Assembly: GCF_027922425.1 (NCBI RefSeq)
Contig: NZ_BSFQ01000004.1
Coordinates: 70,464 to 134,463, forward strand
DNA: 64,000 bases
Reading direction: 5' to 3'
Source of the DNA: Pseudonocardia halophobica
GTDB lineage: Bacteria; Actinomycetota; Actinomycetes; Mycobacteriales; Pseudonocardiaceae
Both the position numbers and the translations under genes were made by a program. Below the pieces are notes generated by a model. The model made no database searches. It worked only from the letters and a program-made list of their open reading frames with translations, and had not been told where the DNA came from. Each line of letters begins with the position of its first letter. The stretch's first letter is position 1. This document shows, in pieces, positions 41,070 to 49,924 of this stretch.

Positions 41070-41786
41070 TCAGGCCTTGAGCAGGGCCTCGGCCAGACCG
41101 GCGGGCTCGGTGAAGCAGGCCTCGTGGCTGCCGGGGGCGGCGAGCGGGGTGACCCCGAGCCTGCCGGCGAACCGGTCCCAGCCGTACTCGCCCGGTGGCA
41201 GGGCGACGTCCTCGCTGCTCAGCACGTAGGCGACCGGCACGCCCAGTGCTGCCGGGTCGAGCGGCTCGACGGTCTCGGTGAAGTACTGGAAGGGCTGCGG
41301 CACCATCAGCGCGTGGACGGCCCGCTGGACCTCCTCCGGTGCGTCGTTCATGAACGCGGCCTGCCAGACCTCGAACGGCATCGCCACGGAGTTCGTGCCG
41401 GACGCCTGGGCGAGCTGCGTGAACAGCTCCTGGTACTGCGGCGGCACCTCGTCGTAGAGCGAGCGGCCCGCGGCGGGCACGAAGGCGCTCCAGTACACGA
41501 CCTTGCGCAGCCGGCCGGACAGCCGCGGCGCCGCGCCGGTGATCACGTACCCGCCCCAGCTGTGCCCGACGAGCGTGACGTCCCGCAGGTCCTCCCGCTC
41601 GACCAGGTCGACGACGGCGTCGACGACGTCCGCGAGGTGGTACCGGGTCGGGTCGTCGCCGTCGTGCAGGCCCGGGAGGGTCGGGGTGAGCACGCGGTGG
41701 CCCGCGGCCCGCAGGTGCTCGGCCACGGGTCGCCAGGCCCAGCCGCCGTGCCAGGCGCCGGTGATCAGCACGAAGGTCTCGGACAT
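41070..41786 (-). CDS. Alpha/beta hydrolase of the methyl-salicylate-esterase (SABP2-like) type
   Basis: A 238-residue cytoplasmic esterase. FVLITGAWHGGWAWRPVAEH is close to the G-x-x-H-G-G/A-W-x-W start shared by plant SABP2/MES esterases and bacterial EstC proteins. Ser76 (GHSWGG), Asp in SSEDVALPP and His in PGSHEACF form the triad. ATG 41786 has GAGGAG eight bases upstream, and a good promoter lies at 41817-41846. It is divergent from the PaaX-like regulator and the salicylate operon, so it could release salicylate or another aromatic acid from an ester; that link is inferred from position and family. Confidence 0.85.
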   Translation of the reverse strand: MSETFVLITGAWHGGWAWRPVAEHLRAAGHRVLTPTLPGLHDGDDPTRYHLADVVDAVVDLVEREDLRDVTLVGHSWGGYVITGAAPRLSGRLRKVVYWSAFVPAAGRSLYDEVPPQYQELFTQLAQASGTNSVAMPFEVWQAAFMNDAPEEVQRAVHALMVPQPFQYFTETVEPLDPAALGVPVAYVLSSEDVALPPGEYGWDRFAGRLGVTPLAAPGSHEACFTEPAGLAEALLKA

Positions 41787-41816
41787 CGGGTGCTCCTCGT
41801 CGAGTGGGGTGCGCAC

Positions 41817-41846
41817 ATCCTGGTGAGCGCTCCCCGTACGTGTCAA
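41817..41846 (-). promoter_or_regulatory. Promoter of the esterase gene
   Basis: Reverse-strand TTGACA (41846-41841), 18-bp spacer, CAGGAT (41822-41817). The -35 hexamer is consensus. Confidence 0.5.
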
Positions 41847-41968
41847 TCACGCGCCGGTCGGCAGGAGATCGGCGCGGCTCGCCGGTGATCGCGTCGTCGA
41901 CGAGGGCGCCCGGGGTGGGACACTGGGGCCTGGCGCACGGCGTCCGTGCGCGCGGGGGAGGTGGGTTC

Positions 41969-42790
41969 GTGAAGGCGCGGTCACTGGTCTTCGACCTGTT
42001 CGGCGACTACCTGCGCTACCGGGGCGGGGAGGCCCGGCTGCGCAGCCTCGTGTCGCTGATGGGGTGCTTCGACGTCCCCGAGCCCACGGTCCGGGTCGTG
42101 GTGACCCGGTTGCGCAAGGAGGGCTGGCTGTCCAGCCGCCGGGACGGCCGCGAGACGGTCTACGCCCTCACCGACGCCGCCTGGGCGCTGCTCGACGAGG
42201 GGCGCGAGCGCATCTTCCACCGTGCCCAGGGCCCGTGGGACGGGCAGTGGCACATGGTCATCTACTCGGTGCCCGAGACCGAGCGGGGGCTCCGCGAACA
42301 GCTGCGCAAGAAGCTCGCGTGGTTCGGGTTCGGGCCGCTGTCCTCGGCGGTCTGGCTGAGCCCGCACGACCGCACCGGGCTGGTCCGCGAGGCCTTCGCC
42401 GACGAGCCGGCCGTGCAGCTCGACGTCTTCCGCTCGCGGTCGGCCGGGCCCGCGGCGGACCGGGACATCGCCGCCCGGTCCTGGGACCTCGCGGGCCTGG
42501 ACCGCGCCTACGCGGAGCTGCTCGAGACCTACCGGCCCCGGCTCGCCGCGTACCGCGCGGGCGAGCTGCAGGGCGCCGACGCGCTGGTCGAGCGGATGAA
42601 CCTGATCCACGACTACCGCCGCTTCCCGTTCCGCGACCCGGACCTGCCGCCCGAGCTGCTCCCGGAGGGCTGGAGCGGGCGGCTCGCCCACGAGGTGTTC
42701 CTCGAGGCCCACGGGCTGCTGCGAGGGCCCGCCGAGGCCTGTGTGGACGCGCTCACCGGGGCGGCGATGCCGGAGGAGGAGGCGGGTTAG
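41969..42790 (+). CDS. PaaX-family transcriptional regulator
   Basis: A 273-residue regulator. An N-terminal winged helix (SLVFDLFGDYLRYRGGEARL, then VVVTRLRKEGWLSSRRDGRE) is followed by the PaaX central domain (WDGQWHMVIYSVPETERGLR) and the C-terminal domain (YDYRRFPFRDPDLPPELLPE is close, beginning IHDYRRFPFRDP). PaaX proteins repress aromatic-acid operons and let go when the CoA thioester is bound. A GGGGGAGG ribosome site precedes GTG 41969. It stands directly upstream of the salicylate operon on the same strand, so it is the likely regulator, with salicylyl-CoA or a related thioester as effector. Confidence 0.88.
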   Translation: MKARSLVFDLFGDYLRYRGGEARLRSLVSLMGCFDVPEPTVRVVVTRLRKEGWLSSRRDGRETVYALTDAAWALLDEGRERIFHRAQGPWDGQWHMVIYSVPETERGLREQLRKKLAWFGFGPLSSAVWLSPHDRTGLVREAFADEPAVQLDVFRSRSAGPAADRDIAARSWDLAGLDRAYAELLETYRPRLAAYRAGELQGADALVERMNLIHDYRRFPFRDPDLPPELLPEGWSGRLAHEVFLEAHGLLRGPAEACVDALTGAAMPEEEAG

Positions 42791-42821
42791 CCCCGTCACC
42801 CCGCTCATTAGTTACATGATC

Positions 42822-42851
42822 TGGACGGTCGTCGGCTGCGCGTTGTAGCGT
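42822..42851 (+). promoter_or_regulatory. Promoter of the salicylate/gentisate operon
   Basis: TGGACG at 42822-42827, 18-bp spacer, TAGCGT at 42846-42851. The AT-rich patch ATTAGTTACATGAT just upstream (42808-42820) stands out from its surroundings and may be part of the regulator's site. Confidence 0.5.
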
Positions 42852-42902
42852 GAGGTTCGCACCCGCCACGGCGGCGGTGTGCGTTCACCGACGAGGAGCG
42901 TG

Positions 42903-44297
42903 GTGCCCGTGTCACGGACGGCAGGACCGACCACCCCCCGGTCCGGACTCGTCGTGGTCGCCCTGTGCTTCCTGACGATCGTCTTCGACGGCTACGACCT
43001 GATCGTCTACGGCTCGGCCGTGCCGAGCCTGCTGGCCGAGCCGGGCTGGGACCTGGGACCGGCGCAGGCCGGCGCCATCGGCAGCTACGCCCTGGCCGGC
43101 ATGCTGATCGGCGCGCTCGGCGCCGGCGCGGTCACGGACGCGATCGGGCGCCGCCGGATCATGCTGGTCGGCATCACCTGGTTCTCGGTGCTGATGGTGG
43201 CCTGCGCCTTCGCCCCGAGCCCCGGCGCGCTCGGCCTGTTGCGCTTCCTCGCCGGGCTGGGGCTCGGCGGCGTCATCCCGTCGGCGATCGCGCTGACCGT
43301 CGAGTACGCCCCGCGCGGCCGCCGGCAGCTCTACAACGCCCTGATGTTCGCCGGCTACTCGGTGGGTGGCGTCCTCGCGGCGGTCCTCGCGCTGCTGCTG
43401 GCCGCCGACCACGGCTGGCGCCCGCTGCTGGCCATCGGCGCCGCACCGCTCGTCGTCGTGCTGCCGCTGGCCTGGCGGTTCCTGCCCGAGTCCGTGGGCT
43501 ACCTGCTCGCGAAGGGCCGCGACGACGAGGCGGCGGCGCTCGCGGCCCGGTACGGCGTGGACCTGTCCGCCCTGCGCGAGGAGCGAGCGGCGGCCGCGGA
43601 CACGGCCGGACCGAAGGCCCTGTTCCGCCGGGGCGCCCTCGCCGCCACGGTGCTGTTCGGCGCGGCCAGCTTCTGCGGACTGCTGCTGGTCTACGGGCTG
43701 AACACCTGGCTGCCGCAGATCATGCGGCAGGCCGGCTACCCGCTCGGGTCGGCGCTGACCTTCCTGCTCGTGCTCAACGTCGGGGCCGTGGTGGGTGCCG
43801 TCGTCGCCTCGCTGCTGGCGGACCGGTTCGGCCCGAAGCCGGTCACCGTGGCCGCGTTCCTGCTGGCCACGGCCTGCCTGGTGGTGCTGAGCCAGCGCGT
43901 CGACACCGGGCTGCTGCTCGTGGCGGTCGCCGTGGCCGGGCTCGGCAGCGTGGGCACGCAGATCCTGGTCAACGGGTACGTGGCCGTGCACCACCCGGCC
44001 GCGGTGCGGGCCACCGCGTTCGGCTGGGCGCTCGGGGTCGGCCGGGCCGGCGCGATCGTCGGGCCGCTGTTCGGCGGGTGGGTGCTGGCCTCGGGCATCG
44101 GGTTCGAGTGGAACTTCTACGGGTTCGCGGTGCCCGCGCTCGCGGGTGCGCTGCTCATCGCCCTGGTCCCGCGGCGGCGGGGCGACGGGCCGGCCGCGGT
44201 CCCGTCCGGACACGTCACGGGCGCGACGACCACGGGCACGACGACCACGGGCACGACGGAGACCGCGGGCACCACGAAGGAGGAGACGACGGCATGA
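42903..44297 (+). CDS. Aromatic acid:H+ symporter (AAHS family MFS)
   Basis: A 464-residue transporter with twelve helices. FDGYDLIVYGSAVPSLL is the helix-1 DGxD motif typical of PcaK/BenK/GenK transporters, and TDAIGRRRIMLVGI is the MFS loop 2-3. The tail is a low-complexity Thr/Gly run (TTTGTTTTGTTETAGTTKEE). Start is uncertain among GTG 42900, 42903 and 42909, all just after GAGGAG; I use 42903. First gene of the operon; its stop overlaps the dioxygenase ATG (ATGA). The substrate is inferred to be salicylate, gentisate or a relative. Confidence 0.9.
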   Translation: MPVSRTAGPTTPRSGLVVVALCFLTIVFDGYDLIVYGSAVPSLLAEPGWDLGPAQAGAIGSYALAGMLIGALGAGAVTDAIGRRRIMLVGITWFSVLMVACAFAPSPGALGLLRFLAGLGLGGVIPSAIALTVEYAPRGRRQLYNALMFAGYSVGGVLAAVLALLLAADHGWRPLLAIGAAPLVVVLPLAWRFLPESVGYLLAKGRDDEAAALAARYGVDLSALREERAAAADTAGPKALFRRGALAATVLFGAASFCGLLLVYGLNTWLPQIMRQAGYPLGSALTFLLVLNVGAVVGAVVASLLADRFGPKPVTVAAFLLATACLVVLSQRVDTGLLLVAVAVAGLGSVGTQILVNGYVAVHHPAAVRATAFGWALGVGRAGAIVGPLFGGWVLASGIGFEWNFYGFAVPALAGALLIALVPRRRGDGPAAVPSGHVTGATTTGTTTTGTTETAGTTKEETTA

Positions 44298-45391
44298 CCA
44301 CCGCACCGGAGATCACCCCGCAGGAGCAGGTGCAGCTCGACGAGCTGTACGCGGCCTTCGCCGCCGCGCACATGACGCCGCTGTGGACGCAGATCGGCGG
44401 CCTGATGCCGACCAGCCCGCGGCCGGACTCGGTGCCGTTCCTGTGGCGCTGGTCCACCCTGCTGCCGCTGGCCGAGAAGGCCGGCGAGCTGGTGCCCGTC
44501 GGCCGGGGCGGGGAGCGCCGCGCGATCGCGCTGGCCAACCCCGGCCTGCCGGGCACCCCGTACGCCACCCCGACGCTGTGGGCGGCGATCCAGTACCTCG
44601 GCCCGCGCGAGGAGGCGCCCGCGCACCGCCACACCCAGACCGCGTTCCGGTTCGTGGTGGAGGGCGAGGGGGTGTGGACCAACGTCGAGGGCGACCCGGT
44701 CGCGATGCGGCGCGGGGACCTGTTGCTCACCCCGGGCATGCACTTCCACGAGCACCACAACACCACCGACCACCCGATGGCCTGGATCGACGGCCTGGAC
44801 ATCCCGTTGGTCCGCACCCTCGACGCCGGGTTCTTCGAGTTCGGCCCGGACGTGCTGGCCACCAAGGAGACCCCCGAGGTCTCGCGCAACGAGCGGCTGT
44901 GGGGCCACCCCGGGCTCACGCCGGTCGGTGCACCCGCGCCGAAGGCGTCCCCGCTGATGGCCTACCGCTGGGAGCACACCGACGCCGCCCTGACCGCCCA
45001 GCTGGAGCTGGAGCGCGAGGGGTACCCCGGTGTCGTCGAGCCCGGGCACGCCGTCGTCCGGTTCACCAACCCCGCGACGGCCGGGGACTGCCTGTCCACC
45101 ATGCGCTGCGAGATGCACCGGCTGCGCGCCGGCACCTCCACCGCGCTGACCCGGACCGCGGGGTCCTCGGTCTGGCAGGTCTTCGAGGGCTCGGGCGTGG
45201 TGACCGTCGGCGACGAGCGCTATGAGGTCGGCCGCGGCGACCTGTTCTGCGTGCCCTCCTGGGCCGGGCTCGCGTTCGACACCGACTCCGGGCTCGACGC
45301 CTTCCGCTACTCCGACGACCCCGTCTTCGAGGCCCTCGGCTTGTCCCGCACCGAAAGCACTGCCCGCACCGCACGAGAGGACCGTTCGTGA
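44294..45391 (+). CDS. Gentisate 1,2-dioxygenase
   Basis: A 365-residue bicupin ring-cleavage dioxygenase that opens gentisate to maleylpyruvate using Fe(II). The N-terminal cupin has PAHRHTQTAFRFVVEGEG, with the metal-binding His pair, and GMHFHEHHN; the second cupin includes GSGVVTVGDERYEVGRGDLF. Length and start match known enzymes. Overlaps the symporter by 4 bp and the hydrolase by 4 bp (GTGA). In Streptomyces sp. WA46 the matching gene is sdgD, as I recall it; the homology is by family and pathway position. Confidence 0.92.
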   Translation: MTTAPEITPQEQVQLDELYAAFAAAHMTPLWTQIGGLMPTSPRPDSVPFLWRWSTLLPLAEKAGELVPVGRGGERRAIALANPGLPGTPYATPTLWAAIQYLGPREEAPAHRHTQTAFRFVVEGEGVWTNVEGDPVAMRRGDLLLTPGMHFHEHHNTTDHPMAWIDGLDIPLVRTLDAGFFEFGPDVLATKETPEVSRNERLWGHPGLTPVGAPAPKASPLMAYRWEHTDAALTAQLELEREGYPGVVEPGHAVVRFTNPATAGDCLSTMRCEMHRLRAGTSTALTRTAGSSVWQVFEGSGVVTVGDERYEVGRGDLFCVPSWAGLAFDTDSGLDAFRYSDDPVFEALGLSRTESTARTAREDRS

Positions 45392-46236
45392 AGCTCGCGA
45401 CCATCCGGACCACCACCGGCACCGCCGCCGTCCGCGTCGACCCCGACGCCGCCGTCGAGCTGGGGGCCGCGGACCTGGGCGAGTTCCTGGCCCGCCCGGA
45501 CTGGCAGGCCGCGGCGGGGGCCGCGGACGGCCCGCGGCACGACCTCGCCGGGCTGGACTACGCGACGCTGGTCCCGCGCCCGGAGAAGGTCTTCTGCGTC
45601 GGGCTGAACTACCGCACGCACATCCTGGAGATGGGCCGCGAGCTGCCGGAGTACCCGACGCTGTTCGCGAAGTTCGCCCGGGCGCTGGTCGGCGCCTACG
45701 ACCCGGTCGAGCTGCCCGCGGGGTCGGAGCAGGTGGACTGGGAGGCCGAGCTCGGCGTCGTGATCGGCGCCGAGGTCCGGCACGCCGACGCGAAGCAGGC
45801 GGCCGCGGCGATCGCCGGGTACACGGTGGTCAACGACGTGACCGCCCGGGACTTCCAGTACCGGTCCGTGGAGTGGTTGCAGGGCAAGACCTTCGAGCGC
45901 AGCACGCCGGTGGGCCCGTGGCTGGTGGTGGACGAGGGCGCCCCGGGGGAGATCTCCTGCGAGGTCGACGGCGACGTGGTCCAGAAGGCCGACACCGCGG
46001 ATCTCGTGTTCTCCCCGGCCGACCTGGTCGCCTACATCTCCCAGGTGATCACGCTGGTGCCGGGCGACATCATCGCCACCGGCACGCCGGGCGGTGTCGG
46101 GCACGCCCGCAAGCCCCCGCGCTACCTGGCCGAGGGCTCGACGCTCGTCACGCGCATCGAGGGGCTGGGGGAGCAGCGCAACACGACGGTCGCCACCGGG
46201 TCGCTCGCGGGCCCGGGCCTCGGAACGGGACACTGA
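45388..46236 (+). CDS. FAH-family fumarylpyruvate hydrolase
   Basis: A 282-residue hydrolase of the fumarylacetoacetate hydrolase family. Motifs PEKVFCVGLNYRTHILEMG, DWEAELGVVIG (metal Glu residues) and NDVTARDFQ are all present. In the gentisate pathway this enzyme splits fumarylpyruvate into fumarate and pyruvate. GTG 45388 overlaps the dioxygenase stop. Direct maleylpyruvate cleavage is possible in some members, but an isomerase is encoded at the end of this operon, which favours the fumaryl form. Confidence 0.88.
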   Translation: MKLATIRTTTGTAAVRVDPDAAVELGAADLGEFLARPDWQAAAGAADGPRHDLAGLDYATLVPRPEKVFCVGLNYRTHILEMGRELPEYPTLFAKFARALVGAYDPVELPAGSEQVDWEAELGVVIGAEVRHADAKQAAAAIAGYTVVNDVTARDFQYRSVEWLQGKTFERSTPVGPWLVVDEGAPGEISCEVDGDVVQKADTADLVFSPADLVAYISQVITLVPGDIIATGTPGGVGHARKPPRYLAEGSTLVTRIEGLGEQRNTTVATGSLAGPGLGTGH

Positions 46237-47822
46237 TGCGGATCGCCGTCGCGGGGGGCGGTCCGGGCGGGCTGTTCTTCGCCACCCTGATCCGGCGGGC
46301 GGACCCGTCGATCGAGGTCACGGTGTTCGAGCGCAACCGGGCCGACGACACGTTCGGCTTCGGCGTGGTGTTCTCCGACCGCACGCTGGCCGGGATCCAC
46401 GAGGCCGACCCGGTGCTGCGGCAGGCGCTGACCGAGCACGGCCGGCACTGGGACGAGATCGAGGTCCGGCTCAAGGGTGAGCGGATCCGCTGCGGCGGCA
46501 ACGGCATGGCCGCCGTGGTGCGCAAGACGCTGCTGGCGCTGATGCAGGCCCGCGCCCGGGACGTCGGCGCCGACCTGCGGTTCTCCACGGAGGTCACCCT
46601 CGACGAGCTCGCCGGCTACGACCTGGTCGTGGCCGCGGACGGGACCGGCTCGAGGATCCGCGAGCAGCTCGACGCCGACCTCGGCGTGGAGGTCGAGATC
46701 GCGACGGCGAAGTTCATCTGGTTCGGCACGGACTACCTGTTCGACGGGCTGACCTTCGTGCACGAGCGCAGCCCCGACGGCGTGTTCGCCGTGCACGGCT
46801 ACCCGATCTCCGACGAGATGTCGACCTTCATCGTGGAGACGGACGAGGCGTCCTGGCGGCGGGCCGGGCTCGACGAGTTCGACGTGACCCGGCCGCCTGG
46901 CGAGAGCGACCTGATCTCCAGGGAGTACCTGGAGAAGCTGTTCGCCGACCAGATCGACGGGAAGCGGCTGCTGGTCAACAACTCCCGCTGGGGCAACTTC
47001 CGCACGCGCCGGACCAGCCGGTGGCACGCGCTGCGGCCGCGCCCCGTGGCCCTCCTCGGCGACGCCGTGCACACCGCCCACTTCTCGGTGGGCTCGGGCA
47101 CGAAGATGGCGATGGAGGACGCGGTCGCGCTGTCCGCGGCGCTCGCCGCGCACCCGGACGACCTCCCGGCGGCGCTCGCGGCGTACGAGGAGGCCGCGCA
47201 GCCGTCCGTCCGGAAGATCCAGGACTCCGCGCGGCCGAGCCTGGCCTGGTGGGAGCACTTCGGCGAGTACCACGACGCCTTCGAGCCGTGGCAGTTCGCG
47301 TACCACTTCCTCTCCCGCAGCATCACCGACGCGCGGCTGGCGAGGCGGGACCCGGAGTTCGTCGCCGCCGGCCACCGCGGCTGGGTCGGCGCGCACGGTG
47401 CGGAGCCGCTCGACACGCCGTTCGCGCGCGGGGGCTGGTCCACGCCGGGCCGCCTGGTCCGGGTCTCGACTGACGAGGGCGGGCCGGTCGCGGTCGAGGG
47501 CACCCTGCCGCTCGCGGAGCACGCGGACTCCGGGCCGTGGGGCGCACTCGTCGCCGCCCCGGAGACCGAGGCCGGCCTGCCGGACGTGTTCGCGCGGCTC
47601 ACCGCGCTCGCGCGCCTCGACACCCCGCCGGTCCTCGTGGCCGTGCACGGCGGCACCGCGCTGACCCGCACGTTGACCTGCGAGCAGGCCCGCCTGCAGA
47701 ACGGGCTCCCGGCGCTGCTCGTCGAACCGGCTGACGACGCCGACGACGACGGGCGGGCGCGGGACCGCGCGCTCACCACGGTGCTCTCCGGCCGCGCCGA
47801 CCTCGTGGGGGTGCCGGCGTGA
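46236..47822 (+). CDS. FAD monooxygenase, probable salicylyl-CoA 5-hydroxylase
   Basis: A 528-residue flavoprotein. GGGPGGLFFATL near the N-terminus is the FAD-binding loop, DLVVAADGTGSRIRE is the DG motif, and ALLGDAVHTAHFSVGSGTKM is the GD motif. The match to VDR-type anthraniloyl/salicylyl-CoA hydroxylases is strong (GFGVVFSDRTLAGI; HFSVGSGTKMAMEDA is their usual form). The last 150 residues are family-specific. It would add a 5-hydroxyl to salicylyl-CoA to give gentisyl-CoA. ATG 46236 shares a base with the preceding stop (TGATG). CoA thioester rather than free acid is inferred from family and from the ligases that follow. Confidence 0.87.
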   Translation: MRIAVAGGGPGGLFFATLIRRADPSIEVTVFERNRADDTFGFGVVFSDRTLAGIHEADPVLRQALTEHGRHWDEIEVRLKGERIRCGGNGMAAVVRKTLLALMQARARDVGADLRFSTEVTLDELAGYDLVVAADGTGSRIREQLDADLGVEVEIATAKFIWFGTDYLFDGLTFVHERSPDGVFAVHGYPISDEMSTFIVETDEASWRRAGLDEFDVTRPPGESDLISREYLEKLFADQIDGKRLLVNNSRWGNFRTRRTSRWHALRPRPVALLGDAVHTAHFSVGSGTKMAMEDAVALSAALAAHPDDLPAALAAYEEAAQPSVRKIQDSARPSLAWWEHFGEYHDAFEPWQFAYHFLSRSITDARLARRDPEFVAAGHRGWVGAHGAEPLDTPFARGGWSTPGRLVRVSTDEGGPVAVEGTLPLAEHADSGPWGALVAAPETEAGLPDVFARLTALARLDTPPVLVAVHGGTALTRTLTCEQARLQNGLPALLVEPADDADDDGRARDRALTTVLSGRADLVGVPA

Positions 47823-49924
47823 CCAGCACCGTGCCCCGCCGGGACACCACGGGATCGGCGGACCTGGGGGCGCTCTTCGCCCCGCGCGGGATCGCCGTCG
47901 TCGGCGCCTCCCGCAGCCCGGGCAAGCTCGGCGCGACGCTGGCCCGCTCGCTGGCCGGGTTCGCCGCGCGCGGCGGCCACCTCGCCCTGGTCAACGGCCG
48001 CGACGCGACCATGCACCCCTCGGTGCGCGCGGCGGCCGAGGCCGGCCCCGTCGACCTCGCCATGATCTGCGTGCCCGCGCCGGCCTGCCCCGAGGTGCTC
48101 GCCGAGGCCGCCGCGGCGGGTGCGGGTGCGGCCGTCGTGTGCGGGGGCGGGTTCGCCGAGGCCGGCGGCCCGGGCGTCGGGTACCAGGAGAAGCTCGCGG
48201 CCGTGGTCGCCGAGACCGGGATCCGCCTGCTCGGCCCCAACACCAGCGGGTTCCTCGCCCCGCACGCCGGCGTGACGGCGAGCTTCGTGCCCGGCGTCGC
48301 GCAGGTCCGGCCCGGCCGGGTCGCCGTCGTCGCGGCCAGCGGCGGGGTCAACCACGCCCTCGCCTTCCTGCTCACCGAGGCCGGGCACGGGGTCAGCCTC
48401 GCCGTCGGGCTCGGCAACGGCGTCGACGTCTCGGCGCCCGACGTGCTCGACCACCTCGCCGCCACCCTCGACACCGACCCGGACACCGGTGCCGTCGCCC
48501 TGCACGTCGAGTCGGTGGCCGACGGGCCCCGGCTGGTCGCGGCCGTGCGGCGGCTCGCCGCCCGCCGGCCGGTGGTGGCGCTCGTCGTCGGCCGACACGA
48601 CGTCGGCGCCTTCGCCGCCTCCCACACCGGCGCCCTCGCGACCTCGTGGCGCACCACGCGCGCGGCCCTCGCCCAGGCCGGTGCGGTCCTGGTCGGCGAC
48701 GAGCGCGAGCTCGTCGACGCCGTCGGGGCGCTGTCGGTGACCCGGGCGCGGCCCGCCCGCGCAGCCGGCGTCGGCGTCGTGACCGCCCAGGCCGGACCGG
48801 GCCTGCTGCTGCTCGACGACCTCCGCGGCCGGGGCGCCAGGGTGCCCGAGCTGGCCGCGGCCACCCAGGAGGCGCTCGGCGGGCTGCTGCCGCCGCTGAC
48901 CTTCCAGCGCAACCCGGTCGACACCGGCCGCCCCGGCCCCGAGCTGGGCCGGGTGTTCCGGGCCGTGGCCGAGGACCCCGAGGTCGACGTCGTCGCCGGG
49001 TACGCGCTGCACGAGCCCGACGCCGTCGACCTCGTCGCGGCCGCCGGTGAGGGCCGGGTCGACGACGTGCCGGTGGTCCTCGGGCTCGGCGGCACCGGCG
49101 ACGAGGTGGTGCGGGCCCGCCGCGCCCTGCTCGACGCCGGGATCGCCGTCGCCGGCGATCCGCGGGGCGTCGCGGCCGGCGTCGGCGCCCTGCTCACCGA
49201 CGCCCGCGTGCGCGCCCGCCGGGCCGACCCCGTCGTCCCGCGGCAGGTGCCCACCGGCGTTGCGGGCGCGTACGACGAGCACGCGGCCAAGGGGCTGCTC
49301 GACCGGCTCGGGATCCCGACTGCACCACGGCGGGCCTGCGCGAGCCGGGCCGAGGCGCACGCCGCCCTCACTGCTCTCACGGCGCTCGGTGGCCCGGTGG
49401 CCGTCAAGATCCTCGACGCCGCCGTGCTGCACAAGACCGAGATCGGCGGCGTGCACCTCGGGATCGCCGACGCCGCGGGGCTCGACGAGGCCCTCGACCG
49501 GCTCGACGCGATCGGCGCGCGGCGCTACCTCGTCGAGCGGATGGCGCCCGCCGGGGTGGACCTCGTGCTCGGCGCCCGTCGCGACCCGGTGTTCGGGCCG
49601 ATCGTGCTGCTCGGGCTGGGCGGCACCACCGCCGAGGCCCTGGCCGACGTCGCGATCCGGCTCGCCCCGCTCGGACCCGGCGAGGCGGCGGAGATGCCGG
49701 CCGAGCTCGCCGGGCATGCCCTGCTCGACGGGTGGCGCGGCGGTCCCGTCCTCGACCCCGACGCGCTCGGGCGGGTCGCGTCCGCTCTCGGCGACCTGCT
49801 CGTCGCCAATCCCGGCCTCGCCGAGATCGAGGTCAACCCCCTGCGCCTGACCGCCGGCGGTCTGGTCGCGCTCGACGCCGTCGTCATCCCCAGGGAGGCC
49901 AGTGATGCCCAGCCCGATCAGTGA
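47819..49924 (+). CDS. ADP-forming-type acyl-CoA ligase
   Basis: A 701-residue fusion of the two halves of ADP-forming acyl-CoA synthetases: CoA-binding domain (FAPRGIAVVGASRSPGKLGA), ligase-CoA domain with catalytic His269 (AASHTGALATS), and a C-terminal ATP-grasp domain (PVAVKILDAAVLHKTEIGGV, LLGLGGTTAEALADVAIRLA, EIEVNPLRL). These enzymes make acyl-CoA by way of an acyl-phosphate and a phospho-His. Here it stands next to an AMP-forming salicylate/DHB ligase, so CoA loading may be shared between the two. It occupies the place of sdgB in the Streptomyces WA46 pathway as I recall it; whether it is an sdgB homologue I cannot check. GTG 47819 overlaps the previous stop. Confidence 0.82.
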   Translation: MTSTVPRRDTTGSADLGALFAPRGIAVVGASRSPGKLGATLARSLAGFAARGGHLALVNGRDATMHPSVRAAAEAGPVDLAMICVPAPACPEVLAEAAAAGAGAAVVCGGGFAEAGGPGVGYQEKLAAVVAETGIRLLGPNTSGFLAPHAGVTASFVPGVAQVRPGRVAVVAASGGVNHALAFLLTEAGHGVSLAVGLGNGVDVSAPDVLDHLAATLDTDPDTGAVALHVESVADGPRLVAAVRRLAARRPVVALVVGRHDVGAFAASHTGALATSWRTTRAALAQAGAVLVGDERELVDAVGALSVTRARPARAAGVGVVTAQAGPGLLLLDDLRGRGARVPELAAATQEALGGLLPPLTFQRNPVDTGRPGPELGRVFRAVAEDPEVDVVAGYALHEPDAVDLVAAAGEGRVDDVPVVLGLGGTGDEVVRARRALLDAGIAVAGDPRGVAAGVGALLTDARVRARRADPVVPRQVPTGVAGAYDEHAAKGLLDRLGIPTAPRRACASRAEAHAALTALTALGGPVAVKILDAAVLHKTEIGGVHLGIADAAGLDEALDRLDAIGARRYLVERMAPAGVDLVLGARRDPVFGPIVLLGLGGTTAEALADVAIRLAPLGPGEAAEMPAELAGHALLDGWRGGPVLDPDALGRVASALGDLLVANPGLAEIEVNPLRLTAGGLVALDAVVIPREASDAQPDQ

